A stretch of DNA of 40,133 nucleotides from Blattamonas nauphoetae (lineage: Eukaryota > Preaxostyla > Oxymonadida): NCBI GenBank assembly GCA_033064195.1, contig JARBJD010000505.1:1-40133 (forward strand), in the 5' to 3' direction. Both the position numbers and the translations under genes were made by a program. Numbering within the stretch: the stretch's first letter is position 1; the number at the start of each line of letters is the position of its first letter. Shown here in pieces: positions 20,001 through 29,994 of the stretch. The notes beneath the pieces were generated by a model. It ran no database searches and was not told the origin of the DNA. It was given only the letters and a program-made list of their open reading frames with translations.

Positions 20001-21450
20001 GACAGAGTTTATATCCAGTGATTTTCTCGGGATCAACAATGAACATCACATGAACAAGAGTTGCAGTGAGAGGAATCATCAGGATTGGAAGAACTCTTGC
20101 GTCATCATTCTCGTTGATGTACGATTGACTCAGGACATATTTCTTCTTGTCTTCGTCGTATTCATAAATGTGAACTGTAATATTGAATAATTGCATTGCT
20201 TTCTCCATGTCAGATGCAATATCAAATCCAGGGTATTTTCGCAAGTGTTCAGTGAGTTGATATGACGTGAGATTGGTGAGATTCATCCATTTGGTGAACA
20301 GTTTGTATGCTTCGGTGTTTCTCATTTTAATTGATATCTTCTTTCCTTGAACCTCAGGAAGTGTAATGAATGAGAGCGCTTGAAAGAAGCAGATGTTGTA
20401 CTCAGAATCTATATACCGAATGTTTCTCGTTTTGATATGTTCAGTGAGAATTGCATTCGCTTTTCCTGCAACTGGGAATCTGTACACTGCAACCAGAATG
20501 GAATGGAAGGCAATGAACATTGTCTTTGTGTCCATCAGTGTTCTCTCTTGTGATTCTTTGATGAGGTTGATTGCATACTTGGAATACTCAGTGATGTCTG
20601 CTTCACTTCGAATCACTGTTGGAAAACTCTTTGATGTGTTCTCCAATTCTGGTCTGAAGTCATTGTACTGTGTCTCATCTTTATCTTTTCTCTCAACAAT
20701 CTTTCCAAAATCAATACTAATCTTGAATGGTCGATCCTTCTCTTTTTCATACACTGCATTGATGAAGGTTGTGATTTCCTCAACGTTCTTCAAGTGATTG
20801 TGGAAGTACAACTGATATGGTTTTCCATTGTCTTCAACCTTCTCGACCTCATTCTTCTTGAACTTCTTTCGTGCGTTCGTCAGACATTCGTTGAAGGCAA
20901 GTTTGTCACGTGGTTCAGCGAGCAAGATGCATTCATTGAATCCATCAAATTGCTTCACTTTTCTTGATTCCATTTGTTTATTCTTCTTCTGAATGATCAA
21001 CAGATTCTTCATCCAATGATCCATCAGTTTCTCTTCTATCGACTTCAGTTTCCTCGTGATCTTGAACACTTGCTTCTTCAATTCAGTTTCGTTCACTCGT
21101 GGATTTGCTTTCATGTCAATGATGATTACATTTTTATCCTCTTCATTCATCGTTGCATTGTTATTTGTTTCATTCTGTCTCTGCATGGCTTGTTGTTGTT
21201 CAATTTGTCGTCGTTGTCTCACTTCATTCAGGAATTTCGGTATTAAATTGATATTTTGATATGCTGTTGGATTAGGATTTCGAAATCCAACATCTGGGTG
21301 TTGAAGCATTGCCAGGAGAAATGAATAGTGATGTTGCTTGTTTGGGCTGTCTTGTTTGTATGTTCGACCATCAGCAAATGCGAAGTGAGTATTTGGAAAT
21401 AGTTCTCCAACCTCTCTGATTTGTTCCTTCACTTTCCAGAGTTGTGTCAT
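17045..21450 (-). pseudogene. Polinton protein-primed DNA polymerase B region
   Basis: The region is about 1,470 codons long, in the range of Polinton PolB genes. From the 5' side (21.4 kb) it shows: a polar N-terminal region; near 20.4 kb a block (DSEYNICFFQALSFI, then LVHVMFIVDPEKITGYKLCPYC) that recalls an OTU-type cysteine protease fold followed by a zinc pair; 3'-5' exonuclease motifs near 19.8-19.0 kb (YDFETME, NSSRFDINLI, YNIRDVE); an HNH-like zinc module at 18.6-18.8 kb; then polymerase motifs A (DFNSLYPS, near 18.39 kb), B (KTNLNGSYGYDG, near 17.82 kb) and C (GDTDSAYW, near 17.54 kb). It would replicate the linear element from a terminal protein. It looks broken, with about two breaks. 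The start follows TATTTTTTTAATTCGTAGTAAATG-like sequence. Confidence 0.9.
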
Positions 21451-21493
21451 TTACTACGAATTAAAAAAATAAAAAATAAAGAAAGTTGAGTGA

Positions 21494-21883
21494 TTATTTT
21501 GGCTTCCTCAAATGTGGCTTCTTCTTTGCCTTTAGCCAGGAATCCAGTCGCACTTTGAAAACTTCAGATCCACCAATTTCTCGATATGTGCATGGAATCA
21601 GAACCTGCTTGTACTCACCAACGAGCTCACAGTTGTACTTCCTCAGTTCATTCTCAACAAACGATTGAGTGTAGTGTCGACGTTGTGACATGTGTGGTCT
21701 GTTTCCTTGATTCCACAACTTTGGCTTTATCCTCCACTCTACACCTTCATGAACATAGATGACTGGGATATTATGTCTGACATACTCTGAGACAAGTTCA
21801 CAGTTCTCTTCTTTCATTGACTGAATCAAAGCTTGCTTGGCATCTGTTCGACGTCGTTCGTATGTAGTATTCACTGTTGTCAT
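21494..21883 (-). CDS. Small TIR gene of the Polinton, right copy
   Basis: 129 residues, the fuller copy of the gene also seen at 3630-4019. Two internal repeats are visible: NCELVSEYVRHNIPVIYVHE with EWRIKPKLW, and NCELVGEYKQVLIPCTYRE with FKVRLDSWLK, each ending near a PH. The C-terminus is basic (KAKKKPHLRKPK). It starts at an ATG behind TTTTTTAATTTGTATTAAATG-type sequence and sits between the polymerase and the TIR repeats. Family unknown; a small nucleic-acid-binding protein is plausible from the basic tail and paired repeats. Confidence 0.7.
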   Translation of the reverse strand: MTTVNTTYERRRTDAKQALIQSMKEENCELVSEYVRHNIPVIYVHEGVEWRIKPKLWNQGNRPHMSQRRHYTQSFVENELRKYNCELVGEYKQVLIPCTYREIGGSEVFKVRLDSWLKAKKKPHLRKPK

Positions 21884-22107
21884 TTAATACAAATTAAAAA
21901 ATCAAAAAAAAATAAAAAACATAAATGAAATGTGAAGTGAGGTGTTGGAACTTTTTATTTCTTGTTCCTTGTTGTCCCAGCTTTCATCTTGCTTCTTTCT
22001 TTTTTGTTCTTTCTTCTTTTTCAGTGCATGCTTTCAGTTTCTTCATTCTTTCATTCAATTCATCATTCATTTTTCAATCATTCAATCATTCAATCATTCA
22101 ATTTTTC

Positions 22108-22726
22108 AAGTTTGTATGATTGTACCATGAGACAACCCGATACTCCTTTGGGGATCATTCTATCGTGATCCTACTCAATGACTACTGCTGGCGAATTCCT
22201 TGAAGGGTTAAGTCTTGGGTGGGCATGATTTACGGGCACATCTAAGTGCGGCCAACATGAACCCCGGGGCGGATTCCTAGAAATCCACCGTCTCCAATTC
22301 AACCTTCAATTCGTTCTACGCATTAGTCACGAGGGCACCATTTTGCCTGAGTGTCAAGGGAAATTACGTCGAGGTATCATACTTCAACTTGTAATTCAAT
22401 CATTCATCATTCAAGCCCTCATCGTTCAATCGTTCATCATTTCCTTTATCAAGTCTTTGTATGATTGTACCGTAGGACAACCCGATACTCCTTTGGGGAT
22501 CACTCTATCATGATCCTACTCAATGACTACTGCTGGCGAATTCCTTGAAGGGCTAAGGTATTGGGGGGGCATGATTTACGATCACATTCAAGTGATGCCC
22601 ACAGTGAACCCCCGGGGACAGCCTCCCAGCTCGTCCCGCTCCAATCCAACCTTCAATTCGTTCTACGCATTAGCCACGAGGGCACCATTTTGCCTGAGTA
22701 TCAAGGGAAATTACGTCGAGGTATCA
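22108..22726. repeat. Two copies of the ~265-bp unit (right TIR)
   Basis: Copies at about 22108-22376 and 22455-22726, in inverse orientation to the left ones. They keep the landmarks (CCGATACTCCTTTGGGGATC, GAATTCCTTGAAGGG, TTCGTTCTACGCATTAG, TTACGTCGAGGTATCATAC). Confidence 0.7.
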
Positions 22727-22911
22727 TACTTCAACTTTTTTGGAATTTTTGAATTTTTGAATTTTTTGAATTTTTGAATTTTTTGAATTTTTTGAATTTT
22801 TGAATTTTTGAATTTTTTGAATTTTTGAATTTTTTGAATTTTTGATTTTTTTTTTAAATTTTTGAAATTGTTTTGGCATTTTGAAACTTTTTCATTTTTT
22901 TTTGAAATTAA

Positions 22912-22993
22912 GATTGCCCCTCGCCTGAATCGAACCACCCCCTAGAAACGGGTGGACACTGGAACATACCCACTGAGCTACTAGCTCCTGAAA
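22912..22993 (-). other. Second tRNA-like box pair (right copy)
   Basis: The minus strand gives GGAGCTAGTAGCTCAGTGGG and GGTTCGATTCA, a better B box than in the left copy. Mirror of 2568-2645. Confidence 0.45.
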
Positions 22994-23069
22994 ATGTTAG
23001 TTTCGACCTGTGCTTTATATCTCGAATGTTCAGATCTGCTATATATTCCTTTTATCGTCTACCTATCTA

Positions 23070-23294
23070 CCCTCGTTAAAAAGCATGACTTTATCACGGG
23101 AACGACTTTTTTACCCTCGTTAAAAAGCACGACTTTTTCTCGTCAGCGATTTTTTCAAAATATGTTAGATTTTCCTTTTTAACTTTTTACCCCCGTTAAA
23201 AAGCATGACTATTTCACGGGAGCGATCTGCTAGATCTTAATTCTTGGCCACTTGTTACCCTCGTTAAAAAGCATGACTTTTTCACGGGAGCGTT
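23070..23294. repeat. Four iterated imperfect palindromes (right TIR)
   Basis: Copies near 23070, 23114, 23190 and 23258, each CCCTCGTTAAAAAG, CATGA or CACGA, CTTTTTCACGGGAG with small changes. Mirror of 2275-2490. Confidence 0.65.
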
Positions 23295-23396
23295 TTTGCT
23301 ATATATTGAATTTCTTGACAAAGTTTTCAAATTTTAAATCTGCTATAGTGTCTTTTTTTCGGGTATAAAGTTTCTGGTTTTCCGGGATAATTTCAG

Positions 23397-23482
23397 GACC
23401 GGATAGTCTAGTGGGAATGGTGAGTGCACGCACTACTACTACTAAGCTGAAGGTCCTAGGTTCAATTCCTGGCGGAAGCATT
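23397..23482 (+). other. tRNA-like pol III box pair (right copy)
   Basis: A-box-like GGATAGTCTAGTGG at 23401-23414 and B-box GGTTCAATTCC at 23459-23469, with a 5-bp T stem around the latter. Mirror of 2088-2172. Confidence 0.5.
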
Positions 23483-23874
23483 TAATTTCACATATCACTG
23501 CCCTTTGGCATGGTCTAGGCCCTTGGCAAGACCAACGTACGTTTCCGGAACTCAAACCGATAAAAATGAGTTCCGATGCCGGTCTAAAAGGGACCGATGA
23601 GAAGGGTCGCAACCTTCGGAACCTTGAAAAAATACACCAGCTTCCGCCAAAATCAAGGTTTTTGCATTTTTGGAAATTTTCGAAATTTTGCTTCAACTTG
23701 AAAGTTTGAAGTAACTGAACTCTGGAAGAGAATATTTCTCTAAGATTGACAACTTTCTGAAATGAAAATGACTTTTACTCCAAGTATTTTCTGAATTGTC
23801 AATCGGCATGGAGAAAAAGCTATAGTAGTGGTGTCTAAGGAGCGGGGGTTCCCAAATCGCCTTCTATACTACTA

Positions 23875-24399
23875 ATGAATATCAGTGTGTTGATTGGGTT
23901 GTCAAACGATGTGCTATTGTAGACTCTCTATCAACAATTTAGGTTTGATTTCAGGATATATCTCTTATCTAGTCCTCTTTTATCGTGTCTAGCACTCCAG
24001 TTTCAGATTCAACGAAAGTAGACCATTTTTCTCCTCCTCGACTGATTCGTCGTTTTTCGCAAGCTGATTGCATGAGACCATTGAATGCGCACAGCACAAT
24101 AGGTCAACAATACGTTGACACGGTATCGTCCAATATTGTCTCATTTTTTCCAATTGAGTACTCTCCTCATTCTCTCAGAGCACGATGACAAAGACAGGTG
24201 ATGAATGAGCAAAACAACGATGTATGAAATGTTCTATGAAATTCTGAATGATCTTTTTGAAAGAACATCGAATACCGACACACGACTTAGACGGAGGTTT
24301 GACACTTTTTTCATTTTCGTGAAAACAAAGAATTCTACAGTGGCACGTTTGATGTGACGAGTTACAAATTACTCAACAGTCCGACCGACTGTACAAGCT
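23875..24399. other. Host stretch without a recognised gene
   Basis: Between the Polinton and the hAT-type element. A short open frame at about 23985-24188 has no motif. I see nothing else that I can support. Confidence 0.3.
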
Positions 24400-24407
24400 G
24401 TCCATGG

Positions 24408-25641
24408 CAGGGAAGTCGGGCCCATTCAAATGACTTAAGTCATGACAAAATGACTTCGTTCCAAGTCATGACTTCGTTTGATTGCGAATGACTTCGTTTC
24501 AAGTCATCTTTCCAAACACCACGTTTTTGAGCAAAATCTTGTGCGCCTCTCAACGAAATGAAGTGATCACGACGAAAACTACCACTTCCAAGAACATTAT
24601 CGACTTTATGCATGAGAAAACAACTTATAACGATCGTAGTGTGGTGTTCATGTGCGATGTGGAACCTCTCGACTTCTACGCTTTGGAGGAAGAGAATCCA
24701 ATGAATTGCGACATATATGATCGAGACAGACAAGATGTTCCCATCACAAGGCCAACAGAAGATGACACCCCCGAATATGGTGAGAGGGATTCAAAAGAAC
24801 AATGTGGGAGTGTGTTTGTCAGGACGTTCAGAGGAAGAGGACTTGTTCAATGAGATCACCGATCTCCATCTTCGGTTGACAGCAACAGAACTCACAGTAG
24901 TTGAAAAGCGAGTCAGGGGGAGTTCTCTGCGAGTTAAAACTGGATTTGGAGTGAAACCGTGACACTGTTCATCTCAATCCAGCTTCAAAGATTGTGTCGG
25001 CAATGAGTCCAGATGTTGAAGGTCTGAACTCCATGAAACTCATATTCAACACACATGACGAGCAATCACTGAAGAGCTATTTTCGGTCAACAACTTCTGC
25101 GATGTTGTTTTCGAGTTGATTGGATAACGAATCCAGATCATACGTAGAAGATCTCAATTCTAAACCAGAAACAGACAGAAGAAAAGGAATCAATCGAGAT
25201 GGATGTGTGGCACACGATGGTGAAGAGCTCCGTGTTTATTCAATGAGAGAGCAGAATGAGCATTTAAAGCTTCCCGTATCGTCAAAAACAGTGAAGTGAA
25301 TGTGGAAGAATCAGAGATTGAACCTCCCAAGAGTTATATTTATCAGGAACATCAAGATCAAACCCAAATTGTTTTGGAACCAATCTCGACCACACCCTAC
25401 TTGAACTGAACAGAGACTCATCCATTGGAGATTGGAGTCAAACCGGAGCGAAAGGGATTTTTCTACAAGTGATGAAGTTCCGGATGAGCATTTTACATAG
25501 AGGTAATGATCAAGACCACAACATGGGGATAGATCTCTCAAATGACTTCGTTTTGGAAAAAAATGACTTGGTCTTAAGTCATGAGAAAAAAAGTGAAAAG
25601 TAAGTCATATGACTTCAAACCAAGTCGTTCCGACTACACTG
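24408..25641. mobile_element. hAT-type DNA transposon, probably non-autonomous
   Basis: A 1234-bp element. It begins CAGGGAAGTCGG and ends CCGACTACACTG, giving short inverted ends of the hAT form CAGNG (10 of 12 terminal bases pair). Identical 8-bp copies of GTCCATGG flank it at 24400-24407 and 25642-25649, the target size of hAT. Both subterminal zones are dense in ATGACTT and AAGTCAT words (about 24430-24506 and 25535-25615). Inside, one open frame (to 24853) has NPMN and TTSKNIIDFMHEK segments that might be a remnant of a hAT N-terminus; no catalytic core is visible. Confidence 0.85.
24482..24853 (+). pseudogene. Possible hAT transposase N-terminal remnant
   Basis: An open frame inside the hAT-type element, about 120 residues. 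TTTSKNIIDFMHEKTTY could be the end of a BED finger (usually a TSNLLxHL-xxxH shape), and MCDVEPLDFYALEEENPMN could be the D-x-x-P-L-x-F-x-E-x-x region that follows. The expected zinc ligands are not complete and no DDE or hAT dimerisation domain follows. It may equally be chance or filler DNA. Confidence 0.3.
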
Positions 25642-25808
25642 GTCCATGGTTTTATCATTCGATCATGCCCTTTGAATGCATGAAACGAACAATCTGGTTT
25701 CTTCGCGTATCGGATGAAATATCGGCATCAAGATCAATAAAAAGCATCCTGAAGTCGTTCAAAGACGTCTTCAGCTGGACATTTACTTGAAAAGGACAGA
25801 TTCAAAAA

Positions 25809-26448
25809 ATGGGACGATCTTACCTCAGATTCATGTCCATCTCGCCCTGCGTGATTCACTCAAGATCCAATCCACCAAATCCACATCTATGTGGCAGTTT
25901 TCCAACTGTTGATCAGAAAAGCGTGTCTCTCTTGAAGTCGTACTCTGAACCTGTAATGTCAGAGGAAGACCTTTCAAAAGTGTTCTACGCGCTTCTCTCG
26001 CTTGTGAAAACCAACTATCCTTTGGATAATTCCCTTGAAGACAACGCAGTTCGTGTTATCAAGGTAATAAAACAAAATTGCATTACGTTCGGACCACATT
26101 TATTCTTCGTTGACGATCTGATCACGTTCTTGTCATCACGACATTCAACAATCGTTTTTCCAACTCTGGAGTACTTAGACATGATCTTCCATCTGTCATC
26201 TCACGTTAACAAACGATGTTTTCTGTGGAATGATCTTGTGTCCAAGCTTCTAACAAGCGTTGATCCTCTCCACCTCCCACTGGCAGCCCACTCAAATATT
26301 CACATACAACTCGTTATACTTATCGAAATGTGTCTCCGCGTCACCATTAATCACCTTTACGGCATGTTACGCAACGAACATACGATCGAGGAGTATGGAA
26401 GCAGGGACCTCGTGTTTAACAAAGTTCTTCTTCCTTCGACAGAATATC
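25809..26448 (+). CDS. Host gene of an expanded family, 5' half (split by the Merlin-like element)
   Basis: Starts at ATG 25809. Residues about 45-210 are alpha-helical with HEAT-like spacing (FYALLSLVKTNYPLDN, FVDDLITFLSSRHSTIVF, LLTSVDPLHLPLAAHSN), the same layout as the large oxymonad family noted in the summary. The last host codons read LPSTEY and run into the element at 26449. The frame then continues through the TIR for about 52 residues and stops at 26604-26606. The 3' half resumes at 38462. If the insertion and one target copy are ignored, the frame is exactly continuous (640 + 497 bases = 378 codons and a stop). Function unknown. Confidence 0.75.
26441..26448. repeat. Target-site duplication of the Merlin-like element, left
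   Basis: AGAATATC, identical to 38454-38461. Eight bases fits Merlin/IS1016-IS1595 transposons. Confidence 0.9.
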
Positions 26449-26610
26449 GGCATAATCCGACCCCGTGCCCCCGTCCAATATTTCAACAGCTGCTCTATAA
26501 CATTGCACTTCGCAGTGATTCTGGAAGCATACATCTATTTGAGACCGGGTTTTCGACTTACAGACACAAACTAAAAAATTACTGTTCGATCAAACTCATT
26601 GCATGAAAAC
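26449..26610 (+). repeat. Left TIR of the Merlin-like element
   Basis: Begins GGCATAATCCGACCCCGTGC and ends GCATGAAAAC; 162 bases. Matches the complement of 38295-38453 except for a 2-base and a 1-base length difference. The host frame reads through it to a stop at 26606. Confidence 0.95.
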
Positions 26611-26889
26611 TCTTCCTTCTCTTTTCAATCAAGGAAAACAAGAATGCATGAATGGTATTTTTAGAGTAAAATGATCTCATACTGGTCACAAGCTCCACAA
26701 ACGGTGTGATGACGTAAATCCTCCATCAATCAAGAAATGAAGTGTCTCCTGATCTTTTGTTCATTTTCTCTTCATTATTTCAACAGAGAGAAGCGTCTGT
26801 TGCGTGATACAAGGGTGAGACACTATTTCACAGTGAATAAGGCGCGATCTTTTCTTCGAGACAACGATGCCGAAAACAAGTGATCAAGA

Positions 26890-29800
26890 CTCCTACTAAG
26901 GAGAAAACGGTCGATAGGTGTTTATTTCAATGCATTTTTGTTTCTTTTTTTGGAATTTTAAGACATGATTGAGGAGATCTTTTGCGATGTCAGACAATCC
27001 CAAACTGCGGTCCTTCCGTGTCACTCGCTTGTCCTTGTTGAGAGTTTTCGATGTTTCCAGTTTGTTTGCTTCCAGCTCCTTCTTTGCATCCTTCTTCTTT
27101 TTCGAATCTTCACTTTCTTCTCGTTTTCTTGTTCGGAGAGAGACCTGTCGTTTGCGTCGTCTGCTGCGATCTCAACTCCAACGAATGTGGGCGAAGTGAT
27201 TGTCAGAAGAAGAGTAGACAAGGCAGAGGCGAGTCGATGGAAGAATGCCACGATGAGATGAAGTGAAGACGGTCTAAACATGAAGGATTGGGTGGATGGT
27301 CGAAGCGAGGGGAGTTGCGGATCGGTTGGGAAGGGAGTGTGGATGGGAGTGGGAGGGATCGAAATGGTGGAAGCTGGGGAATGTGCTGGTTCGCCAATGA
27401 AAGGTGATGAGATGAATTGAAGCAGAGACGAGATGAATGTAAATTCGAACAGAGGAAGTGACAACGTTGGAAAATAAGAAGGGAGAGATGGGAGAATGTG
27501 TTGGAGTTGGGGCGAGAGATTGAGGTGGTCTGAAGATGACGTGAGTTGGAGTGGGATCGAGTTGATAAGAGAAGAGATCAGACTCGTCTGGATCAGAAGT
27601 GGATGGAGGTTGAAATCCCATTTTCGAGAGAAAAAAGGGAGAGAGGTCGGTCAATTCGGCCTTCTAATGGGTATGGTTTGGGGTGGAGAAGGGGATTTTG
27701 GACGGGATTCCTCGGAAAAGGCGATGATGAGAGAACACTCGGGACATCTGGTTCGAGGGGTTGATTTCCTTCTAGTGTGATCATTTCTTGCTCAGCTTTG
27801 AGGATTGGAGGGATCGTCACGGGTGCAGTTCCCGCGATCGCCTAAAATTGCGTTTGAAGTGCTTTTCGTTCCGACGGGCTCGGACGTGGAGTTGACTGTG
27901 GTGGGGCTGTTTGGCAAGTGTTTTGGCCATTTTGATCCATTTCTCGACCAATCTCAGAATTGTGTTGAGTCTGTTCAACCGGATGTCATGTTCTGAGAGA
28001 GCATCCTCTGCCATGCAGATCTGCTCCTCAGCGATGCGTCCCGATTCTGAGCTTCCTCCTGCTTCTGTTCAATCTCTCTCATTTTCCTCGCGAGTTCTTC
28101 CTGCATCTTCTGATTTCCTTCTCGAATCTTCTCTGTTGTTTGTCACACTCTCATCGAGACTTCCACTGCGAATAACTCGAATCAATGCGGTCCGTTCTTG
28201 CTTCTCGGAGAGTGTTTTGTGAGTGATGTACCGAGTGGCTGGGACAGAACTGAACAGTTTTGGGAAAGAGCATTCGAAAATGATCTGACCGAATTGCTTC
28301 GCTTCCGATCAGGTCAATCAGAACGAGAAAGACATCTTCAGATGGGAGGGACACTAGGCAAGGATTGGAGGTGAACACACAGAATGAACGAGCGAGATTG
28401 ATGAATGATCAGATGCAGCTCAAGTGCATCGGAGAGCCCTTCTGTGCGCAGGTGTCCAAACACCAACTTGTATCGGTGTTGAACAGCTGTCCCTTTCTTC
28501 AGCGAGACAGGCAGTTCGTCCAAGAGAGCCCCGATGAGCTGGTTCGTCATTAGTTCAGTGTCGAAAAAGAGAAGGCTGTCGATGCAGGCAATCGCAGCTG
28601 GAGAAGACACGATGGATTGAGTCATCTGTTCCAGGAAGGGTGAGAATGCCATGATTGATCCGAGGAGATACGTGAAATGGTGAGATTGGATCCGGACCTT
28701 CATTCGCAAATCTCTGTCTGAACAACAACGTTCGGAACTTCTATTCACTGATCATTGTAGATTTCATGTGGACAACTTTCTTTCTACACATTTCGACCTT
28801 CGCCACGATGCGGATGGTCGTGGGTTCCCAGATGAGGATTTCAGAGTTGAAATGTGACAAAGAAAGACGATAAAGCAAGCTTAGTCTCTACACCCCTTTC
28901 CACACAGATCTTGCCCCGTTCGCACCACCTCAATCAGCTTCCCGATGATTCCGGTCGATTCTCGGTCGCGTCGGTTTGCTTCGCTAATTTCTTCTTTCAG
29001 CGTCATCAATTCACGCTCTCCTTGCTTCTTGCTTTCTTTCATCCATCGCACTCTCTCTGCATAGATCCGAAGCTACTTCTCCAGAAACACCGTTCTTTCC
29101 TTCAGCTCCTTCAACTGCACTGCTTGTTCGTCATTCGGATCCAAAGTCTGCGACAATGACCTCAGACTCCCCGACGATGCAGACGGCGAGAACTGGCTTG
29201 AAGATGAGCCATGCAAATCCGCGTTCACAGGCAGGAGGATCGTGGGCGTCCCAGATCCAGGAAGAGAATGACGCCGAGTGAAGACGGGAGAGGTGCTGTG
29301 GCTGGACGAATGGGAAGAGGGGCCAGAATGCTGAGCAAAGACCGCAGGACCCGATTCTGGTTCAGCCGAAGTGTCCTTCGAAGAATGCTCACTATCAAGA
29401 CGCTTCGGGGTCTGACTGTCGTTCGCATCCGATGCATCCTGCGGGTGCTCTGCTGTTGGTTTGGTCTCAGCGTCTTCCGCCTTTTGGTTGACGAGATCTT
29501 GGATCTCCACATTTTCTGCCTGAAAACGATTCACAGGAAAAGCACAAACATTCAACATTTCGAGCGCATTCAAGCATTGTCGATTCACATTCGAATGCAA
29601 TTTTTGCAAAAGAGGAAGATAGTTTTGCTGAGACAGCGGATAAATGTCAGAATAATTAGACGATTTTGGCCTTCTCCAATGTGCGGAGTTGGGTCAACAA
29701 ACGCATCTGCTCCTTCAACCCCAGCAATTCCGTGTCATCTGGTTTCTCTTCCAGTTTCTTATCCACACTCAGCAGCATCTTTCCCAACTTTTCAATTTGA

Positions 29801-29990
29801 ACGGTCATCTCCTCTGATTCTTTTGTTTGTTCCTCAATAACATCACCAAGCGTGTCTTGAACATCGCTAAGTGTGTCATAATACCAGTCGAGTGAGAGTT
29901 CCGATTGTGAGAACGCCGTTTGCGTCGATGTGATTGTCGACAAGATCTGAGAATAGAAAGACAGACATGAAACTCAAAAGAGAGAAAACT
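26890..29990 (-). pseudogene. Cargo: coiled-coil and helical host-type gene(s), decayed
   Basis: Minus-strand coding-like DNA with introns. A 43-base intron (29947-29989, GT to CAG) precedes an exon with a coiled coil (QIEKLGKMLLSVDKKLEEK, about 29946-29662). A 142-base intron (29520-29661) leads in phase to AENVEIQDLVNQKAED and a Ser/Pro-rich stretch (29519 to about 29073). After an in-frame TAG at 29070-29072 another coil follows (ERELMTLKEEISEANRRDRE, near 28.97 kb). Further down are a helical block (FLEQMTQSIVSSPAAIACI, about 28338-28748), charged coils (about 27.8-28.2 kb), Pro-rich sequence (27.2-27.7 kb) and a Lys-rich end near 26.9-27.2 kb (KKKKDAKKELEANKLE). Several frame changes and stops. 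I do not recognise the protein; it may be one or two genes. Confidence 0.5.
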
Positions 29991-29994
29991 GTTT

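Larger units (their letters stand above)
1700..23874. mobile_element. Polinton/Maverick element
   Basis: A 22.2-kb element defined by long inverted repeats at both ends and a gene set typical of the family: protein-primed family B DNA polymerase, retrovirus-like integrase, A32/FtsK-type packaging ATPase, capsid-like proteins and small virion proteins. The inverted similarity can be followed out to an AGTAGT at 1700 and its complement ending near 23874, and is very strong from the AGACACCACT at 1737 and its mirror ending at 23836. I saw no matching 6-bp target duplication outside either candidate edge. I did not recognise the adenovirus-like cysteine protease that many Polintons carry. Taken as a fossil it is partly broken (about seven to eight breaks in the polymerase, capsid-like and TIR genes, plus one nested transposon), but several genes look whole and the TIR gene copies are nearly identical, so it is probably young. 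Confidence 0.93.
21610..23874. repeat. Right terminal inverted repeat of the Polinton
   Basis: Mirror of 1700-3950 with the same order of contents: TIR gene (partly), TGAATGA-rich simple stretch (about 22020-22110), two ~265-bp units, A/T-rich strings, tRNA-like pair, four palindromes, tRNA-like pair, and the AGTGGTGTCT end at 23827-23836 followed by weaker similarity to 23874. Confidence 0.9.

Noticed and set aside
5000-23000. An adenovirus-like (Ulp1-type) cysteine protease, expected in many Polintons
   Set aside because: No open frame showed the His-x-Trp, Asn/Asp and Gln-x5-Cys order. It may be absent or too diverged to see by eye.
1694-23880. A 6-bp target duplication of the Polinton
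   Set aside because: The bases outside both candidate edges (1700/23874 and 1737/23836) do not match each other.
23985-24188. A 67-residue open frame between the Polinton and the hAT-type element
   Set aside because: No motif, no neighbours in an operon-like order and no splice context.
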